Assembly (NCBI GenBank): GCA_910574455.1
Contig: CAJSYZ010000007.1
Span: 1,364,001-1,428,000, forward strand
Length of the DNA: 64,000 nucleotides
DNA from: Trichaptum fuscoviolaceum
Lineage: Eukaryota > Basidiomycota > Agaricomycetes > Hymenochaetales > Trichaptaceae
Direction of reading: 5' to 3'
The notes beneath the pieces are model-generated. The model was not told where the DNA came from. It ran no database searches and saw only the letters and a program-made list of their open reading frames with translations. The position numbers were made by a program, and so were the translations under genes. Below, piece after piece: positions 51,193 through 64,000 of the stretch (its first letter is position 1; every line of letters begins with the position of its first letter).

Positions 51193-51332
51193 TCTGTCAA
51201 ATTTGATTGTTGTCCGCTATCTTGATTATTGATTATATTCGCAAATTTCTCTTAAATCCTATTCTGTACTTTAATCTTGGCTGCTTTCTGATTTTCAAAG
51301 GATCCCATTGTGCCTTACATCTTTACGTCCTT

Positions 51333-52335
51333 TCATTGCTCGTTAAGCACGGTCGGAAGGCCTGCAAGCTTCATTTTGACGCCGATTTCAAAGAGGTAAT
51401 CTAGACACTATGGTGCATGGCATTAGCATTTGAGAAGTTTAGGACGCGAGACCTAATAGATACCTCCGATTGTGTCTTCGCCTTTTGCCAATCCGAACCC
51501 CAGACATAAACTCCGTGTCTCCGAACGAGCACACCAGCTGCATCTGGGTATTCTTTCATCGCTTCCGCCATGCTATCCTTCAAGTCCTCTTCGTCTGGTG
51601 TGTTTTCAATGATGGGGAGGACCAGCGTGTGGAGGTAAGAGAGAGCTTTGCCGGTGCCGGCTATCCGAACGCCTTTGATCATCTATGTTTTGCTTAGAGG
51701 TGGGTATATGCACTCGTATCGACTTGTCGACATACCTCCTAAGCAATCAGAATGATCAGTGAGACACGATCAATTGACTACGCCGTAGATGGAATGCGTA
51801 CTTGATGCGAGATCCGGAACTCTTTACCAGGCCAGAGCAACGTTGCCATCACTGCATGCTGGGAATGAGTGTGAATGCAACTCCCTGCGTCCCTCAGATC
51901 GAATGCATTCCAGAACAACGGCGTACATGCAGACTCTTTTAAGTCAAGTGTGGGTCGACGAAGGAATATGCGGTCTGTATGTGGTGAGGGCGCGGCGGTT
52001 TGTGGGTAAGGAAGAACAAAGATATGCGAAGGTTCGATGCGCTCCTTTTGCACACCTGAAGGTGCGATATAGACAACGTTGCTGTTCAGATGTTAGCTTC
52101 AAGCGACGGTGAGGAATGTCATTCGTACCCTTCACGGATACAAATTCCACCTCCCGTACCTGTAACCCATCCGAGATGATAGAATGCCCTGCAGAGCTCC
52201 GGGATCAAGTTTGCGGGCTGTGATGAGCCCGTCAGTGTTGTGTAAATTGGGCGATGGTACAGGACTTACATGCTTTGGATCACTTGATGTGACAAGCGCA
52301 TCTGGATTGCTTTCAGCCACTGAGGAGGAGGACAT
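51333..52335 (-). CDS. MDE1: Methylthioribulose-1-phosphate dehydratase
   Basis: A multi-exon class II aldolase-family enzyme of the methionine salvage pathway. It dehydrates 5-methylthioribulose-1-phosphate to the diketo compound in the cytosol. Landmarks: [43 protein letters not shown] segment, the zinc-binding [11 protein letters not shown], and [23 protein letters not shown]. The last exon is [18 protein letters not shown], ending at 51333. The final intron uses an acceptor at CACCATAG, which gives the family's typical C-L-D-Y-L-F. The start is the ATG at 52335 ([14 protein letters not shown]). The gene looks complete. It ends 140 bp from the stop of the convergent C2 gene. Confidence 0.92.
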
Positions 52336-52714
52336 GGTGGATGGAAAGCAAGTTGCTTTGCTGGCTGTGCATCTTTCAAAACTTCAACCTATGGTCGCCA
52401 TACGTTGCACGATCGCGTTATCAGCCTCGCACGTTTCCGATGCTGAAAACTTGCTTGGATGACATGCAGAGTTCCCCAGCCATCTAATCCCTCACGAATT
52501 TGCATGAAAATTAGTTGCGCATAAGTATGCAAAGTGCCCTGCAAGCCTTTCTCACTGTTGAAAAGATACAGTGTCGCTGATAGCACTGACCAAAGAAAAG
52601 CAATGGCAGTAAATCATTCGTGGATATAAAGTACCAAAAGCAGGAGATCTAATTTTAGCCTCAATTTTTGGCTGTTCTCCCTTCAAGTTGAAGCCGACGA
52701 AGTTCGAATAAACG
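52336..52714. promoter_or_regulatory. Divergent promoter region of MDE1 and the DHX37/Ecm16 gene
   Basis: The two start codons are 379 bp apart on opposite strands, so the promoters share this space. No gene is present and no clear TATA box is seen at the expected distance on either side. Confidence 0.5.
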
Positions 52715-55700
52715 ATGGGTCACCAAAGAGAGCGGTTTAACGCAAAAGGGCGCAAATCCTCCAGGCCATCAAAGCGCTCAAAACATACACATACTTTGGA
52801 TGATTCCGTGCAGAGCAATGCTGACCCGAACGCAGATATCGTCGTACCGAAGACTAAGGAGCAAAAGGAGGCGGACCGGAGGGAGAGACTGAGGCAGGAG
52901 GTAAGTAAAGCAGCCGTGCCATTTTGAGACGGGACTTATGAGACTATAGCTGTTAGAACAACAATCACAGTCCAAATTGACCTCGAAGAAAAAGAAGCGG
53001 CTGGAGAAATATATTGTACGTTTGCATGCTATATATCAACGGACTTCCTCTAACAGAAATTTACTATAGGACAAAAAGCTGAAGAAGGAAGAACGCCTAC
53101 ATCTCTTCGAAAAGCTCGCGTATGTGAAATGTAGACGTCTATTGCTCAGTTGCTGAGTTTCTTGCAGGCAATCCCAGGCCGAAGTCCCTACCATTCTTCA
53201 ACTGCAACCCTCTTCAACTCTTGGCTCTCGCAAGGCGTTGACGAACGAGGAACTTCAGGCGAAACAAGAGGACAAGGAGGCTCGGCGTGCTATCGAGGGG
53301 CGCATAGCAGGGAAACGGAAACGGAAGCGAAATGCGTACTCTGGTATTGGGGGAGCTAGTGACAGCGAGGAAGATCTTGACGACGAAGAGAGAGAGGTTG
53401 GAGGCGGTAAAACTAGCGAAGGCGTAGACGCTGATATGGAACTTGATCCGGAGCCAGGTAGTTCAAGGGCTTCGCCCGTCATCGTTCAGGACGAAGAATT
53501 TGACTGGAAGCACTCTACCGGCCCAAATATTATTGATGTTTCGACTGTAGGAGGTGCCTTGCGCAAGAACGCCGATGGGACATTATGCGCTCCTAAGGTT
53601 GTGAAGCGTAAGGCGAAGGGACAACGAGTGCGTATTGAACACCTCTCACGTGAACATATTGATATTGACCAAAAAGTAGACGGCCTTTCGTGGCTGGGGA
53701 AAAGACAAAATCAAAGGGCTTAACCCAGAAGTCGAACAAGACAACAGCGATACATCATTCGACAGCTCAGACTCTGAAAATGACTCTTCGGATGCCGAGG
53801 AAGGAGAAGAGAAGGACAATGCAGACGAAGAAGAAGACTCTGTAGAAAAGGATGGAGATGATTCTGAGTCAAGAGATTCAGATGAAGACGACGAGGAAGA
53901 TGAGGAGTCACCAGAACCAGACCCTTCACCCCCTAAACGCAAGCGTACGGGCTTCAAGAACTGGGCTATGCAACAGCTTAGTGTCGCTAAAGGATACATT
54001 GCTCCCCCTCCTTCGTCAGAGGCAAATTCTGCTGAGCTTGCTTCAACGCCAATCGAAAGAACGGGAGAAACGATTTTGAAACCGAAGCAAAAGGACAAGC
54101 TAAGCGAACTCCGCGGACCTCTTGGCGAAGACCTTCAATTACCCTCTAACGCGTTTACTGAGCAGCTCAAAGCCTCAACAAACAATCAGTCAGATAAAAC
54201 GAGACCGGTGTTAAAGAAGTATGTGAACATCACTCGTGCGCCGGAAATCCAAGAAGCTCGTTTGGAGCTCCCGATACTTGCCGAAGAACAGCCTATAGTG
54301 GAAGCCGTTCGTCTAAACCATGTCGTCGTGATCTGCGGTGAAACAGGAAGCGGAAAGACAACGCAAGTACCGCAGTTTTTGTATGAGGCTGGTTTCGGTG
54401 TTTCTGGAAGTGGTATGTTGTCAAAGTGTTCCTCAGTACTAGCGATAGAAACTGAAATAAACTGGTGTTTCCTCAGATAATCCGGGTATGATAGGCATCA
54501 CGCAGCCTAGAAGGGTTGCAGCAATGTCTATGGCATCCCGCGTAGCAACAGAGCTTTCCCTTCCCTCCTCGGTCGTTTCTTACCAGATTCGTTATGACGC
54601 GACAACGGCACCGACTACCGCCATCAAGTTCATGACAGATGGTGTGCTGCTGCGCGAGCTCGCCTCGGACTTCACGCTGAACAAATACAGCGTAATCATT
54701 GTCGACGAGGCACACGAACGGAGCGTCAATACGGACATCCTCATCGGCGTGCTTAGTCGTGTCGTCCGCCTGCGCGAAGATCTATGGAAAGAAGGCAAAG
54801 AGGGCGCAAGGCCACTGAGGTTGATAATCATGTCTGCAACACTCCGTGTGAGCGACTTCGTTGAGAACCCAATGCTTTTCTCCGCACCGCCCCCAGTAAT
54901 TCGCGTCGACGCTCGGCAATATCCAGTCACGATTCATTTTTCCCGACGAACACATACAGACTACGTCGAAGAGGCGTTGAAGAAAGTGTCGAAGATCCAT
55001 TCACGGCTTCCGCCAGGCGGTATCCTTGTATTTTTGACTGGCCAGAATGAAATAACGGGTTTAGTTCGTAGCTTGGAGAAAACGTATGGCAAAGCTGTTG
55101 TCGATGCTAGAAATCGAAAGAAGGCTGGTAGAGCTAAATCAAATCAAAAAGAAGACGCTGAAGGAAACCTGCCTGCGAAGGTCTCGGTAGCACCCGCTGT
55201 CGGTATGTGTGTTCATATCGCGCTCTTTAAATTCTGTCTGACTTGGGGAGCAGCTGATGTAGAGTTGGAAGAAATGGAGCTTGGTGATTTTCAGGACGCT
55301 GTGATAGATGAAGAAGGCGAAAACAAATCCTCTTCAGATGATCCTGAAGCACTCGATACTGATGACGAAGAGGCGGAGAATGAAGCTCTGGGCATCAAGC
55401 TGGACAGTTCCGAAGGTAATTATCGTTCATCGCTAGACAACTTTGCAAAACGCTGATAAAGACTCCCAAGTGCCTATGCATGTACTTCCTCTCTACTCCA
55501 TCCTCCCCACGGAACAGCAGATGAAGGTCTTCCAACCTCCTCCAGAAGGGACACGTCTTGTGGTCGTAGCCACAAATGTTGCAGAAACGTCGCTGACTAT
55601 TCCAGGCATTCGATACGTCGTGGATTGTGGTCGTGCAAAGGAGGTTCGTTGTCTGATTGAGAAATTATGCCATATTTACGGCTAACAAATACTGTAGAGA

Positions 55701-57142
55701 TGCTACGATGCGTCAACAGGAGTGCAATCCTTCCGTGTTAACTGGATCTCGAAGGCATCTACAGATCAGCGTGCCGGACGTGCAGGGCGTACGGGACCAG
55801 GACATTGCTACCGACTCTTTTCGTCCGCACTGTTTGACAATCACTTCGACCAATTCTCAAGACCTGAAATCCTGCAGATGCCTATTGAAGGTGTTGTCCT
55901 ACAGATGAAAGCAATGCACATCGACACAGTCACCAACTTCCCCTTCCCAACTCCGCCGGACAGACAAAGCTTGCATAAGGCAGAAGAGTTGCTTGTGCAC
56001 CTTGGCGCATTAGAAGCACCTAGTAAGCTCTCGAAGAAGGGGCTTGCAGATGGGCACATCACGGAGTCGGGCAAAGCAATGGCTCTTTTCCCTTTGTCAC
56101 CCAGGTTCGCTAAAATGCTAGTCAGCGGCCGGCAGCACGGCTGCCTTCCGTATGTCATTGCCGTTGTTGCTGCATTATCCGTCGGAGATCCTTTCCTTCA
56201 TGAAGAGGCTCTTACAGCGGAAGATAACAAAGCGGATGATGAAGAGGAGGAGGAACTGGCCTTGATTCATGACAAAAACGTGAAGGCAAAAGAGCTGAAC
56301 AAAATTCGAAGACGGGCTTTCTTCAAATCGCAAGAGGTGAGAGAGAGAGAGAGAGCAATGCTCATTTGTCGTACTGCACCTTCTGACTCTTTTCCATTCA
56401 GTTGCATTCTCGTCTTGGAAAAGGGCAAAGCGACATCTTCCGCATACTTTCCGTCGTAGGTGCATATGAATATGCCGGTGGCGGGCACGCATTCTGCCGC
56501 GATCATTTCGTTCGACCCAAGGTGCGTTTGCTATTCATTGCAGTGTCGAACAGAAGTTAAGATGTGTATAGGCAATGGAAGAAATTCATAAGCTTCGAGC
56601 TCAGATAAGCAGTATTGTTCAAACGAACTTTCCGAACGAGGATTCGGGGCTTCACAGGGACTTGAACCCGCCGAGTATTCTACAGCTTAAAGTCTTAAGA
56701 CAGCTACTTTGCTCTGCGTTTATTGACCGCGTGGCTGTTCGGATAGATCTCCTTCAAAGCAATGCGTTATCTGGGAATAAGTACGCCACATGTCGAGGCG
56801 TACCCTATCGTGCTTTAGGAATCACTGAGGATGTTTTCATTCATCCACAATCTGTAATATTTAGCCAAGCACCTCCGGACTACATCGTATTTCAAGACGC
56901 GGTTCGTTCTACTCAGACCTGGCTGAAGAGTGAATATATTTTTAACCTACTCACTGTATGTTTCTGACATCCATCTAGACGTTACAGTGATAAACCCTGC
57001 TTGGCTGTCGACTTTGGGCAAACGCTCTTTATGCACTTTTTCTAAGCCAATGAAAAATAGTTTCGGGGAGCTTATGGTTATTCCTCACTTCGGCACAGAA
57101 GGCTGGGAACTCCCCGCTGTTAAGGCTGACCTTTTACGATGA
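52715..57142 (+). CDS. DEAH-box RNA helicase of the DHX37/Ecm16 (Dhr1) family
   Basis: A many-exon gene for the nucleolar helicase that removes U3 snoRNA from pre-40S particles. A basic/acidic N-terminal region ([14 protein letters not shown]..., [10 protein letters not shown], long Asp/Glu/Ser tracts) is followed by the helicase core: [21 protein letters not shown] (I), [29 protein letters not shown] (II), MSATL (III), [11 protein letters not shown] (IV), [13 protein letters not shown] (V) and [13 protein letters not shown] (VI). HA2 and OB-fold regions follow, ending at 57142. In 53641-53710 the frame changes; an intron at 53650-53704 (55 nt, GTGAAC..AAAAG) restores it and joins two Ser/Asp-rich parts. 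All catalytic motifs are intact. A GA repeat sits in the intron just after 56336. Confidence 0.92.
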
Positions 57143-57397
57143 TCCCACCTTCGCTCGATGCACTACCGATCCAGAAGTAACTTATTAGGTTGTATAAAAT
57201 AGATGGTTATCTACAATTTGTGTATGGGGAATGCTTCAAGGTACAATCTACACTATGCAAGAAGATGAAAGCAATGTAATCTATAGCTACAACATTAATA
57301 TTCGGGTGCTCTAATTGTTGAAAATAAATATGTTAATATAATGATACAGAGATCCATAGAAAGACAGAGGAAATGAGACAAATTCAAGAAGCGTGGC

Positions 57398-60300
57398 TCA
57401 TCGTCGTTTGATGAATGGATTGTCAGCCTCCCTCTTACGCTTTTCCTTGTGTCTCTTTAGAGTCTTCTCTGCTGCTCGCTTGGATCTTTCTTCATCCATT
57501 CGAGCAGAGGGATCAGGGCGAGGTGCGTGGTCGTGAGGCGTAGGGCGCTTCGGCATGCTAGACGAGCCCGCCATGCTCGTCGAAGGCGGAGGAGGATCGA
57601 TGAATTTCGGTCTTTTGGAAGCTGCTTCATCCCGTTCGTTTCGGGATCTCTTATGCGATGAACTGGATCCGTTAGGTTGGGATGCCATGGTTTCTTGTGA
57701 CAAATCCCTATCCTTCTTCGATTTGACTCGTGACAATGACGGGGACTTCATTTCCTTAGGCGTCAACAGCTGCGCGGGTGGTTCTTGTTTACCCACTACT
57801 GTCGTAGATTTGGCCTTCTTTGATGAGGTAGTCTTCGCTGTATCATCATTGAGGGAGATGGGAGGTCCACCTTTGTCGAAGTAAGACGAGTCAGCCTTCG
57901 CGAGGCTAAGTTAGATTCCATGGTCAATATAGTGATAGGTACAACTAGTACTTACGAGCTCAACGTAACATGAGCGCGACCGAGCGTCAGTTACAATTCC
58001 TTTCCATGTTTCGTTGCTTCGCTCCAAGGTAGGTCCATGACCTACGATGAACAAAGATGAACGTGCTCGAGTGATAGCTACGTTCATACGTCTGATGTCT
58101 GCGTCAATTTTAGTACTCCACTACTGGCAAGTAATATGTAAGGATTACCTGCTAAGAAACCGACAGATGACAAGGAAGCCCCTGCGCGGACGCAAGATAG
58201 TATAATAATATCTTTCTCTTGCCCTTGAAATCCGTCGACGGTATTGAAGTCAATTTTACCTGTTATGTCAGCCCCGAAGCGCGATGTGAAAATACGACGA
58301 AGCTCCACGACCTGAGCCCGGTACATTGTGACAATACCAATCCGATAATCGAAGTCGACAGCTGGAAATTGTTGTTTGAGTCGTTCGTAGAGTGAAAGGA
58401 TGACATAGCACTCTTCGCGATTCATCAATGAATGGCCAACACGACCGGCCACTTCACGCCCTTTCATTACGCTGAAAAACTTATACACGCCGAATCGTGA
58501 ATCAGAGTGCCAAGGTTGTATCGTTTTCTCTGCCATGTCGGGGCCGTCCAGGAGCCTTCCATCATAAAAGGCTTTGCTAGGTAGCTCGCTGATCTGAGGA
58601 TGCATACGATATTGGATACTTGATAGATGAATTTAGCATTAAGGCAACGGGTGGCGAGAATGAAGGATTACCTGAGAAGGTGAACCGCACTTGGCCTGTC
58701 TTTCTGCATCCGGACAAATAGGGACTGGTTGTATCCCCACTTCGCCGCTTCTTGTGAGAGTACAGTGGGCGGCAATTGTTGGGGGTCTGCAATGAGGAAG
58801 TGAGAAGTGCGGTTTAGAATCCATTTCCTTCCACTTACCTCCAACCATTATACACTGCGTACTACGATATTTGAGTGGAATAAGTGAGCTGAGCTCGATC
58901 GCTTGCGCAGCTTCGTCAATAATGATCATGTCGAAATCGAATGGTTCCAGTTGCTCGTGACCTGCCCCAGAGAGCGTGCTACACACAACATCCGCTTCAG
59001 CCAGAATCTCGAGACGGACTCTACGCCTCTCAGCATCCGCAGCGCGCGCGTCAGACTTTTGCTTGTCTCGCATTTGGTCCAGTCTTTGCGACAAAGCTAT
59101 TCTCTTGGCATTCAGTGCCTTGATTTCCCCCTCGAGTGCCAACAACTTTGTGGCATCATTTGCAGTTGCGTTTAACTCCTCCTGTTTGCGCTGCCGGGCA
59201 TGTCGGGTCTCTTCGATCTCATTTCTTAGAGAGGACATCTCAGCACCCAATTCGTTTCTCTGATCGCCTGCGTCCATTTTTTTGTCGACCAACGCATCCA
59301 ATGATATTTCGCGAGCACTGACGTTTATCGACATGTCCGCGCCAACCCTCACAACTTTTGGGTTCAGACGTTGGCCCTGTGATCCATATACACCATCATT
59401 AAGTCGTTTCGCAACTTCATCAATGGCAGCGTTACTGGGTGCACAAATCAGAATTTTCCCGCTCCGAGACGAAGGAACAGTTGGGCCATTCGATCCCACG
59501 GTGATTACGGTTGGGGCACGCTTTCGTGACGATAAGAAAGCTCCTACTAATCCACAGATTGTCGATGTTTTACCAGTTCCAGGAGGACTAGGGCATGAAT
59601 TACATCAGCAAATACCAGAAAGAAGACAGCTGAGCTTACCCTTGAATTAAGGAGAAGCCGTCCGTTTTCAGAGAGGATAGAATAGCTTTTGACTGAGGTT
59701 CGTTGAGCCGATACGCCTTCATAGCTTTCAGAACTTCATCGTCGCTAATGTTCACCGGATCAGACAATTTCGGTTGATAGATCAATTCCGCCATGTCATA
59801 ATACGGAAGAGCCATAAGAGCTGCAAACTCTCGATGAAGTGTAGTAAGGCTACCAGTTTTGACATAACACTGATATCAGCCATGTTTTTAAATGAAGGTA
59901 TATTTACTCGCCTGAAAATTTGGCTCAACTTCCAAATAGCGTTTGTACCCAGGCCTGGATCACTCGAATGAGCCATCGTACAACAACGCAAAGTGATTAG
60001 GGTGCCAGTGAGAATAGTCCTAAAGCTAGTCACTTTCGCCATTATGCTCTTCTTCGTCTCTGGATGCCTGAGAAGGACTACATCAGTATCGGGTGTCAGG
60101 CGCCAGCCATGTTTCACAGGCTCGGTAGTAGACAATTCAAGATCCAGCCAGCAGTCTACGTGTGAGCGGTCTGAGATTTTGCATAGATAAGAATCAGATG
60201 TGGACTCTTCTTTAGACTTCGTTATCTGTGCCCAACATTCATGCAACAGTAGTGGCTCAAAAACACTTTGATAATGCTTGTGACCCCTGAATCTATCAGG

Positions 60301-63300
60301 AACGCGTTCAAGACGCGGTTTCTCGCCCTTAAATGGAGGCACCTCGCCATTGTGATCATAATCCCAAGAGAGAATCGTGCGATGGAGAGGAGATATATCT
60401 GGTTTCAAACGCATTGCATTGCGTCGCGCTTCCTCTGCCTTCCTCGCTCGCTCGTTCATGGAATTGAATGCTTCCATCCTAGGATCATCCATGAGCTTGA
60501 TTTGCCTACGTTCACCATGTTTTGGAATCCGTGCGCGGAATTTCGGTTTCTCTGGAGAAAGTTTTTGCTGAGCAACTAGTCCTGCGAGTCCGCCTCTACC
60601 TTTCTCATCCCCAGAATCTGAATCACTGCCTGAAGAAGACGGCGCATCATCCGTTGCACTGGAACGGCTTGACACACTGCGAGCCGGAGCTTTGCTTTCG
60701 ATTTTGGCGCCTGTTCTTGCGTCGCGTCTAATGTGGGAAAGAGCGCCTGGCTTGGAAGGCTTGGAAGGTGCAAGTCTCGTCTTGGATGACGAAGCTTCGG
60801 TAGTGGGGCTGAATGGCAGTTTAGACTGTTTAACAGATTTATCTTTCTTCGTTGGAGCCTTTTGCGTTGGCTTGAGCCTAAGTTCGCTCATCTCCAAAAT
60901 CCCAGGCGACGATTCCCGATCGCCTTCCGTATCTGCAATAGAAATGGTTTCTACATCGTCGTGATCCTTCTCGAAGTCGTTTAAGGCAACTTCTAGGTCT
61001 GAAATGTCCGAAGGGCTGAGCAATGTGACCTTCTTTGCCTCGCTTTCCTCCCTCTGTTTGAGATCAATAATTTTCTGCAGTTTATTCACGACATCCGCGC
61101 TCGGTTTCGTATCCGCTTCTTTGAGACACTCGAAGAGTGACTTCAATAGTGCGAAAGATTGATACAAAAGCTCGGAGTCCGTGAGACGAAGCCATCCTTG
61201 GAGTTCCAGCAAAACGTCTTGCAGGTTATCCACCATTTCTTTTCCGAACTCCGAGAGTTTCTGGTTCCCCTCGAATGTCTGTTGCTTTCCCGACGCAACA
61301 ATGATCGCATTTTCAAATGTTCTTCTTTGGCTTAGGAGTTCGCGGGCGAAGATTAGGGCGTCTCGCATCCATTCCACCATGACATCGTTGTTGAAGTAGC
61401 CAGCCCAACGCGGGGTACACTTGAAGATGACAGAGATGACCGTAGTCATGCCCTTCCAGAGCATGGGAAGCTCGTCCTTTAGCGTGAACGAGACACCACT
61501 TTTGCTGTATCTTTTCAGGAATACCGCATCCTTCAGAAGTGCGTCCGGAGAGCCAACCAAAACGTCCATGATGTCGGTAAGGCAACGTACGAGCGCTTTT
61601 GACAAATCGCATGCCTCTAGTGCCTTCGCAGCATAGTCACTGAATTTGGTCAAATAGGCTTGCAAGCCACGAATTGACGCTTCCGGGACATATTTGAATA
61701 GTTCGCGAAAGCAGTCGGATCGCATGTCGACGTCGAACGTTTGTCCAATCAGCGCCTGGGCACTCGTGTGCAGCTTTTCGACCGGTGACAGCATCAGGAA
61801 CAAAAGACTTTGAGCCATGTCCTCTCTTTTTAGAAACTTCATTAAATCCGATGCTGGGTTCATGTCGGTGAATCGCATTATCACTTCTTCAAGTCCATCT
61901 CGAGTTGTGTTCAAGGCAGAATGTATGGAAGCCGCCACGGAATCCATCGCTGCCAGAACTTCCTTTGGTGGCTCTTTCTTGATGGCATGGTAGTGCTTCC
62001 ATATTCGACGTGATACACGCGAGACTTTTTCAGTTCGGACCGATTTTGCTGTCATGTTGACGATGAAGGCTAGAGCATCCTGATCCTGAGCTCGAATGTT
62101 TTTATAGACCTTTTTCCATAAGTCCTCTTGGATGACGGGGGCGATGGCCTTGATTTCAATCGCTGATGAGGCTGGTGGTAGTTCATAGAGAGCAATAATT
62201 GCAGATGCAACACTCTCAGCGTCGGCGGTCATAGCCGTACGTAACAATGCCATAACCTGCCTCCGTGCCTCTGCCCATTGTGGTTTATCATACTCAATAG
62301 AGAAAGCAATGTTCACAAAGAGGTCCAGATGGATGCGAAGAACATCTGCAATGATCTGCTTTTGCGCGGGTTTTTTAGACTTTGAAGCTTTTTTGATAGC
62401 TGCAGATAATACCTTGAGAGTTAATTAGTATTTGAGTTCATTACTAATTTGGTCACATACTTGTGCAATAGCAGAGATAGCGACGCATCGATTGTCGCCA
62501 AAGCGTTCGTGCTGTAGCTCTTCACAAGCGAATGCAATGAACTTAGCCAATACCTCGCCGAAAATCGGCATTTCCCAAATTTGTCCGAAAATTTCGAGCA
62601 TGAAGAGTAGGAACCACGCCTTCGATTGGCTGCTATCGAACTCGAGGAGCATTTTGGAGTACGATGGGTTGTCCTTGATAGAATCAAAGACCACTTGAGG
62701 GAACTCCGGACTTTCGCCATCCCAGATTTTGTTCCCAAGTCTTTTTATACAATGTACCATACAACGAAGGACCTCGGAGAATTCTGCCATGAAAACGTTA
62801 GTAATGTATATTGGCTGATGACACAGCTGTACATACGCGGTCCATCATCGTGTAGATGTATTATGACAAAGCGATGTACTTTGTAGGACTCGATCACCTC
62901 TAGTGGTGCAATCCGAATAAGTGAAGACATCGCGAACCACATTTCTTCCACAGAATCAGTGAACGGAAATGACGTAGATAGTTCCTGCATCAACTTCACG
63001 GGCACCTTCTCATTTCCAGGTGACAGTTTGTTCATCAAGACCTTCAAAGCAAGCACATGGTTGCCACTAAAATTCTCCCTCGGGTTGACACTCCCTTTTG
63101 CAAGCCAAGCCCGTGCCCATCCACGGATAGCTTTATCTTCATGCAAGACAAGGAGGAAGAGTCCAGCAGGAGGAGGATCTAGAGGCCAATCATCTGCTAC
63201 CTTCCTCAAAGCGAGTGAGGGAAGTGCACTCAGGACAGCAGGAATCTTGAATGCAGCAAGTTTCGATAACATAAAGTAGACAATAGATGACTTTGCATCG

Positions 63301-63782
63301 GATAGATCGACATGTGCGATGGCTTGCGTGGCGGATTGTGCTTCGAAGTCTTCGAATACTGTCCAAAAGTTGTCTAATACGGGCTTTGAGAAGGCTGCAA
63401 AGTACCTAATGTTTAGCATTAGTAAGGCTATAAATTCGAAGGACATTCTGGCGCACGTCAATTTGCTCTCCTCCTTGGCTCTGTCCAACGATCTTACACA
63501 ATCAGCACATCCTCCTAATATCTTCACCAAGCGCTTCTTCCATTCTGTCACCTTGTCGTTCTGATATGCAAAGAGTCGATTGAGGAACACCGCCGCTTCT
63601 CGCGCGACAGCATCGGCCTTCGAGCAAAACCAGTGCTCCTCTGGCTTCGCATGCATAAGATAGTAATGCAACGGGATTATTTCAGCATCCTTGACACCGC
63701 GCGTGTCGGCTGGCGTATCGCGCAGCTCCTTTAGCTTCTTCTCAACATCGCTGCGCGAAGCCTCCGCGGGCTCTGAAGGCAT
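57398..63782 (-). CDS. SEN1: Sen1/senataxin-type RNA/DNA helicase
   Basis: A long minus-strand gene, roughly 1,900 residues, starting at MPSEPAEASRSDVEKK (63782). The N-terminal helical domain (HYYLMHAKPEEHWFC, AAVFLNRLFAYQND, and so on to about residue 1050) is typical of Sen1. A disordered Ser/Lys-rich middle follows, then a UPF1-like SF1B helicase: FSLIQGPPGTGKTSTI, ICAPSNAAIDEVAKRL, a coiled-coil prong-like insert, DMIIIDEAAQAIELSSLIPL, FDYRIGIVTMYRAQV, DIIILSCVRAGASLSSVGF and RRMNVAITRARSSLFIVG. The basic C-terminus (KRKREADNPFIKRR) looks like a nuclear localisation signal. Sen1 resolves R-loops and ends transcription of non-coding RNAs in yeast. No defect is seen. It ends 255 bp from the convergent DHX37/Ecm16 gene. 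Confidence 0.92.
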
Positions 63783-64000
63783 TCCACCAGGGTAGAGTTG
63801 ATTCGGGCACGTCTTTGTCTGACGTCTCCTTTTCCAGCTCTTCGCGCTGGCGTTGAAGTGGTGGTTATAAGTCAAGAAGATAAGATGACAAGTGGATGCG
63901 ACAGTGAGCCTGTGTTATGTGGTCTGTTAGCGGTGGCTGACTTGCGTTGCCTAAGAGGCTAGCAGGGTGGCACGCTCAACGAAAGGCGCGTTTGATTCCG

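Overview
The window is nuclear DNA of a filamentous fungus, most likely a mushroom-forming basidiomycete (Agaricomycotina). The genes are eukaryotic housekeeping genes broken by many short introns, mostly 50-60 nt with GT..AG ends. They are densely packed on both strands with short convergent or divergent spacers, and several have the Ser/Pro-rich disordered tails usual in such fungi. I rebuilt gene models by hand from splice sites and frame continuity, so start and stop positions are firmer than every inner exon boundary. The species cannot be fixed from the sequence.

Layout. 0-4.5 kb: an unexplained open frame at the left edge and a Tcp11/Sok1-family gene on the minus strand. 4.5-15.1 kb: a gene-poor stretch of about 10.6 kb with only doubtful ORFs. 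15.1-24.0 kb: tubulin cofactor D, an APH-fold kinase-like protein and an Arc1/AIMP1-type tRNA-binding cofactor, all minus. 24.3-30.4 kb: a gene with a probable Scm3/HJURP domain (CENP-A chaperone) and a NUDCD1-like CS-domain gene, both plus. Between them sits a 602-bp non-autonomous DNA transposon with long terminal inverted repeats and a perfect 9-bp target duplication. 30.8-33.4 kb: a PP2C phosphatase (Ptc2/3 type), minus, whose first coding exon is only the ATG. 35.5-38.8 kb: a small secreted cysteine-rich protein and a histone-fold protein. 39.7-44.8 kb: a tandem pair of iron/2-oxoglutarate oxygenase genes sharing an 18-nt and a 6-nt micro-exon; the second copy has lost the expected third metal ligand. 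45.2-51.2 kb: a RecQ helicase with an N-terminal PCNA-binding-like motif and a C2-domain protein. 51.3-52.3 kb: methylthioribulose-1-phosphate dehydratase, minus. 52.7-57.1 kb: a DHX37/Ecm16 rRNA-processing helicase, plus. 57.4-63.8 kb: a Sen1/senataxin helicase, minus.

The genes do not form one pathway. Several touch genome maintenance or RNA processing (probable Scm3, histone fold, RecQ, Sen1, Ecm16), but this looks like chance neighbourhood. Two divergent pairs (Arc1/Scm3 and MtnB/Ecm16) probably share promoters, and three convergent pairs (NUDCD1/PP2C, C2/MtnB, Ecm16/Sen1) have 140-400 bp between stop codons. The most distinctive items are the transposon placed directly in front of the NUDCD1 gene, the oxygenase pair with its micro-exons and degenerate active site, the start-codon-only exon of the phosphatase, and the long gene-poor interval.
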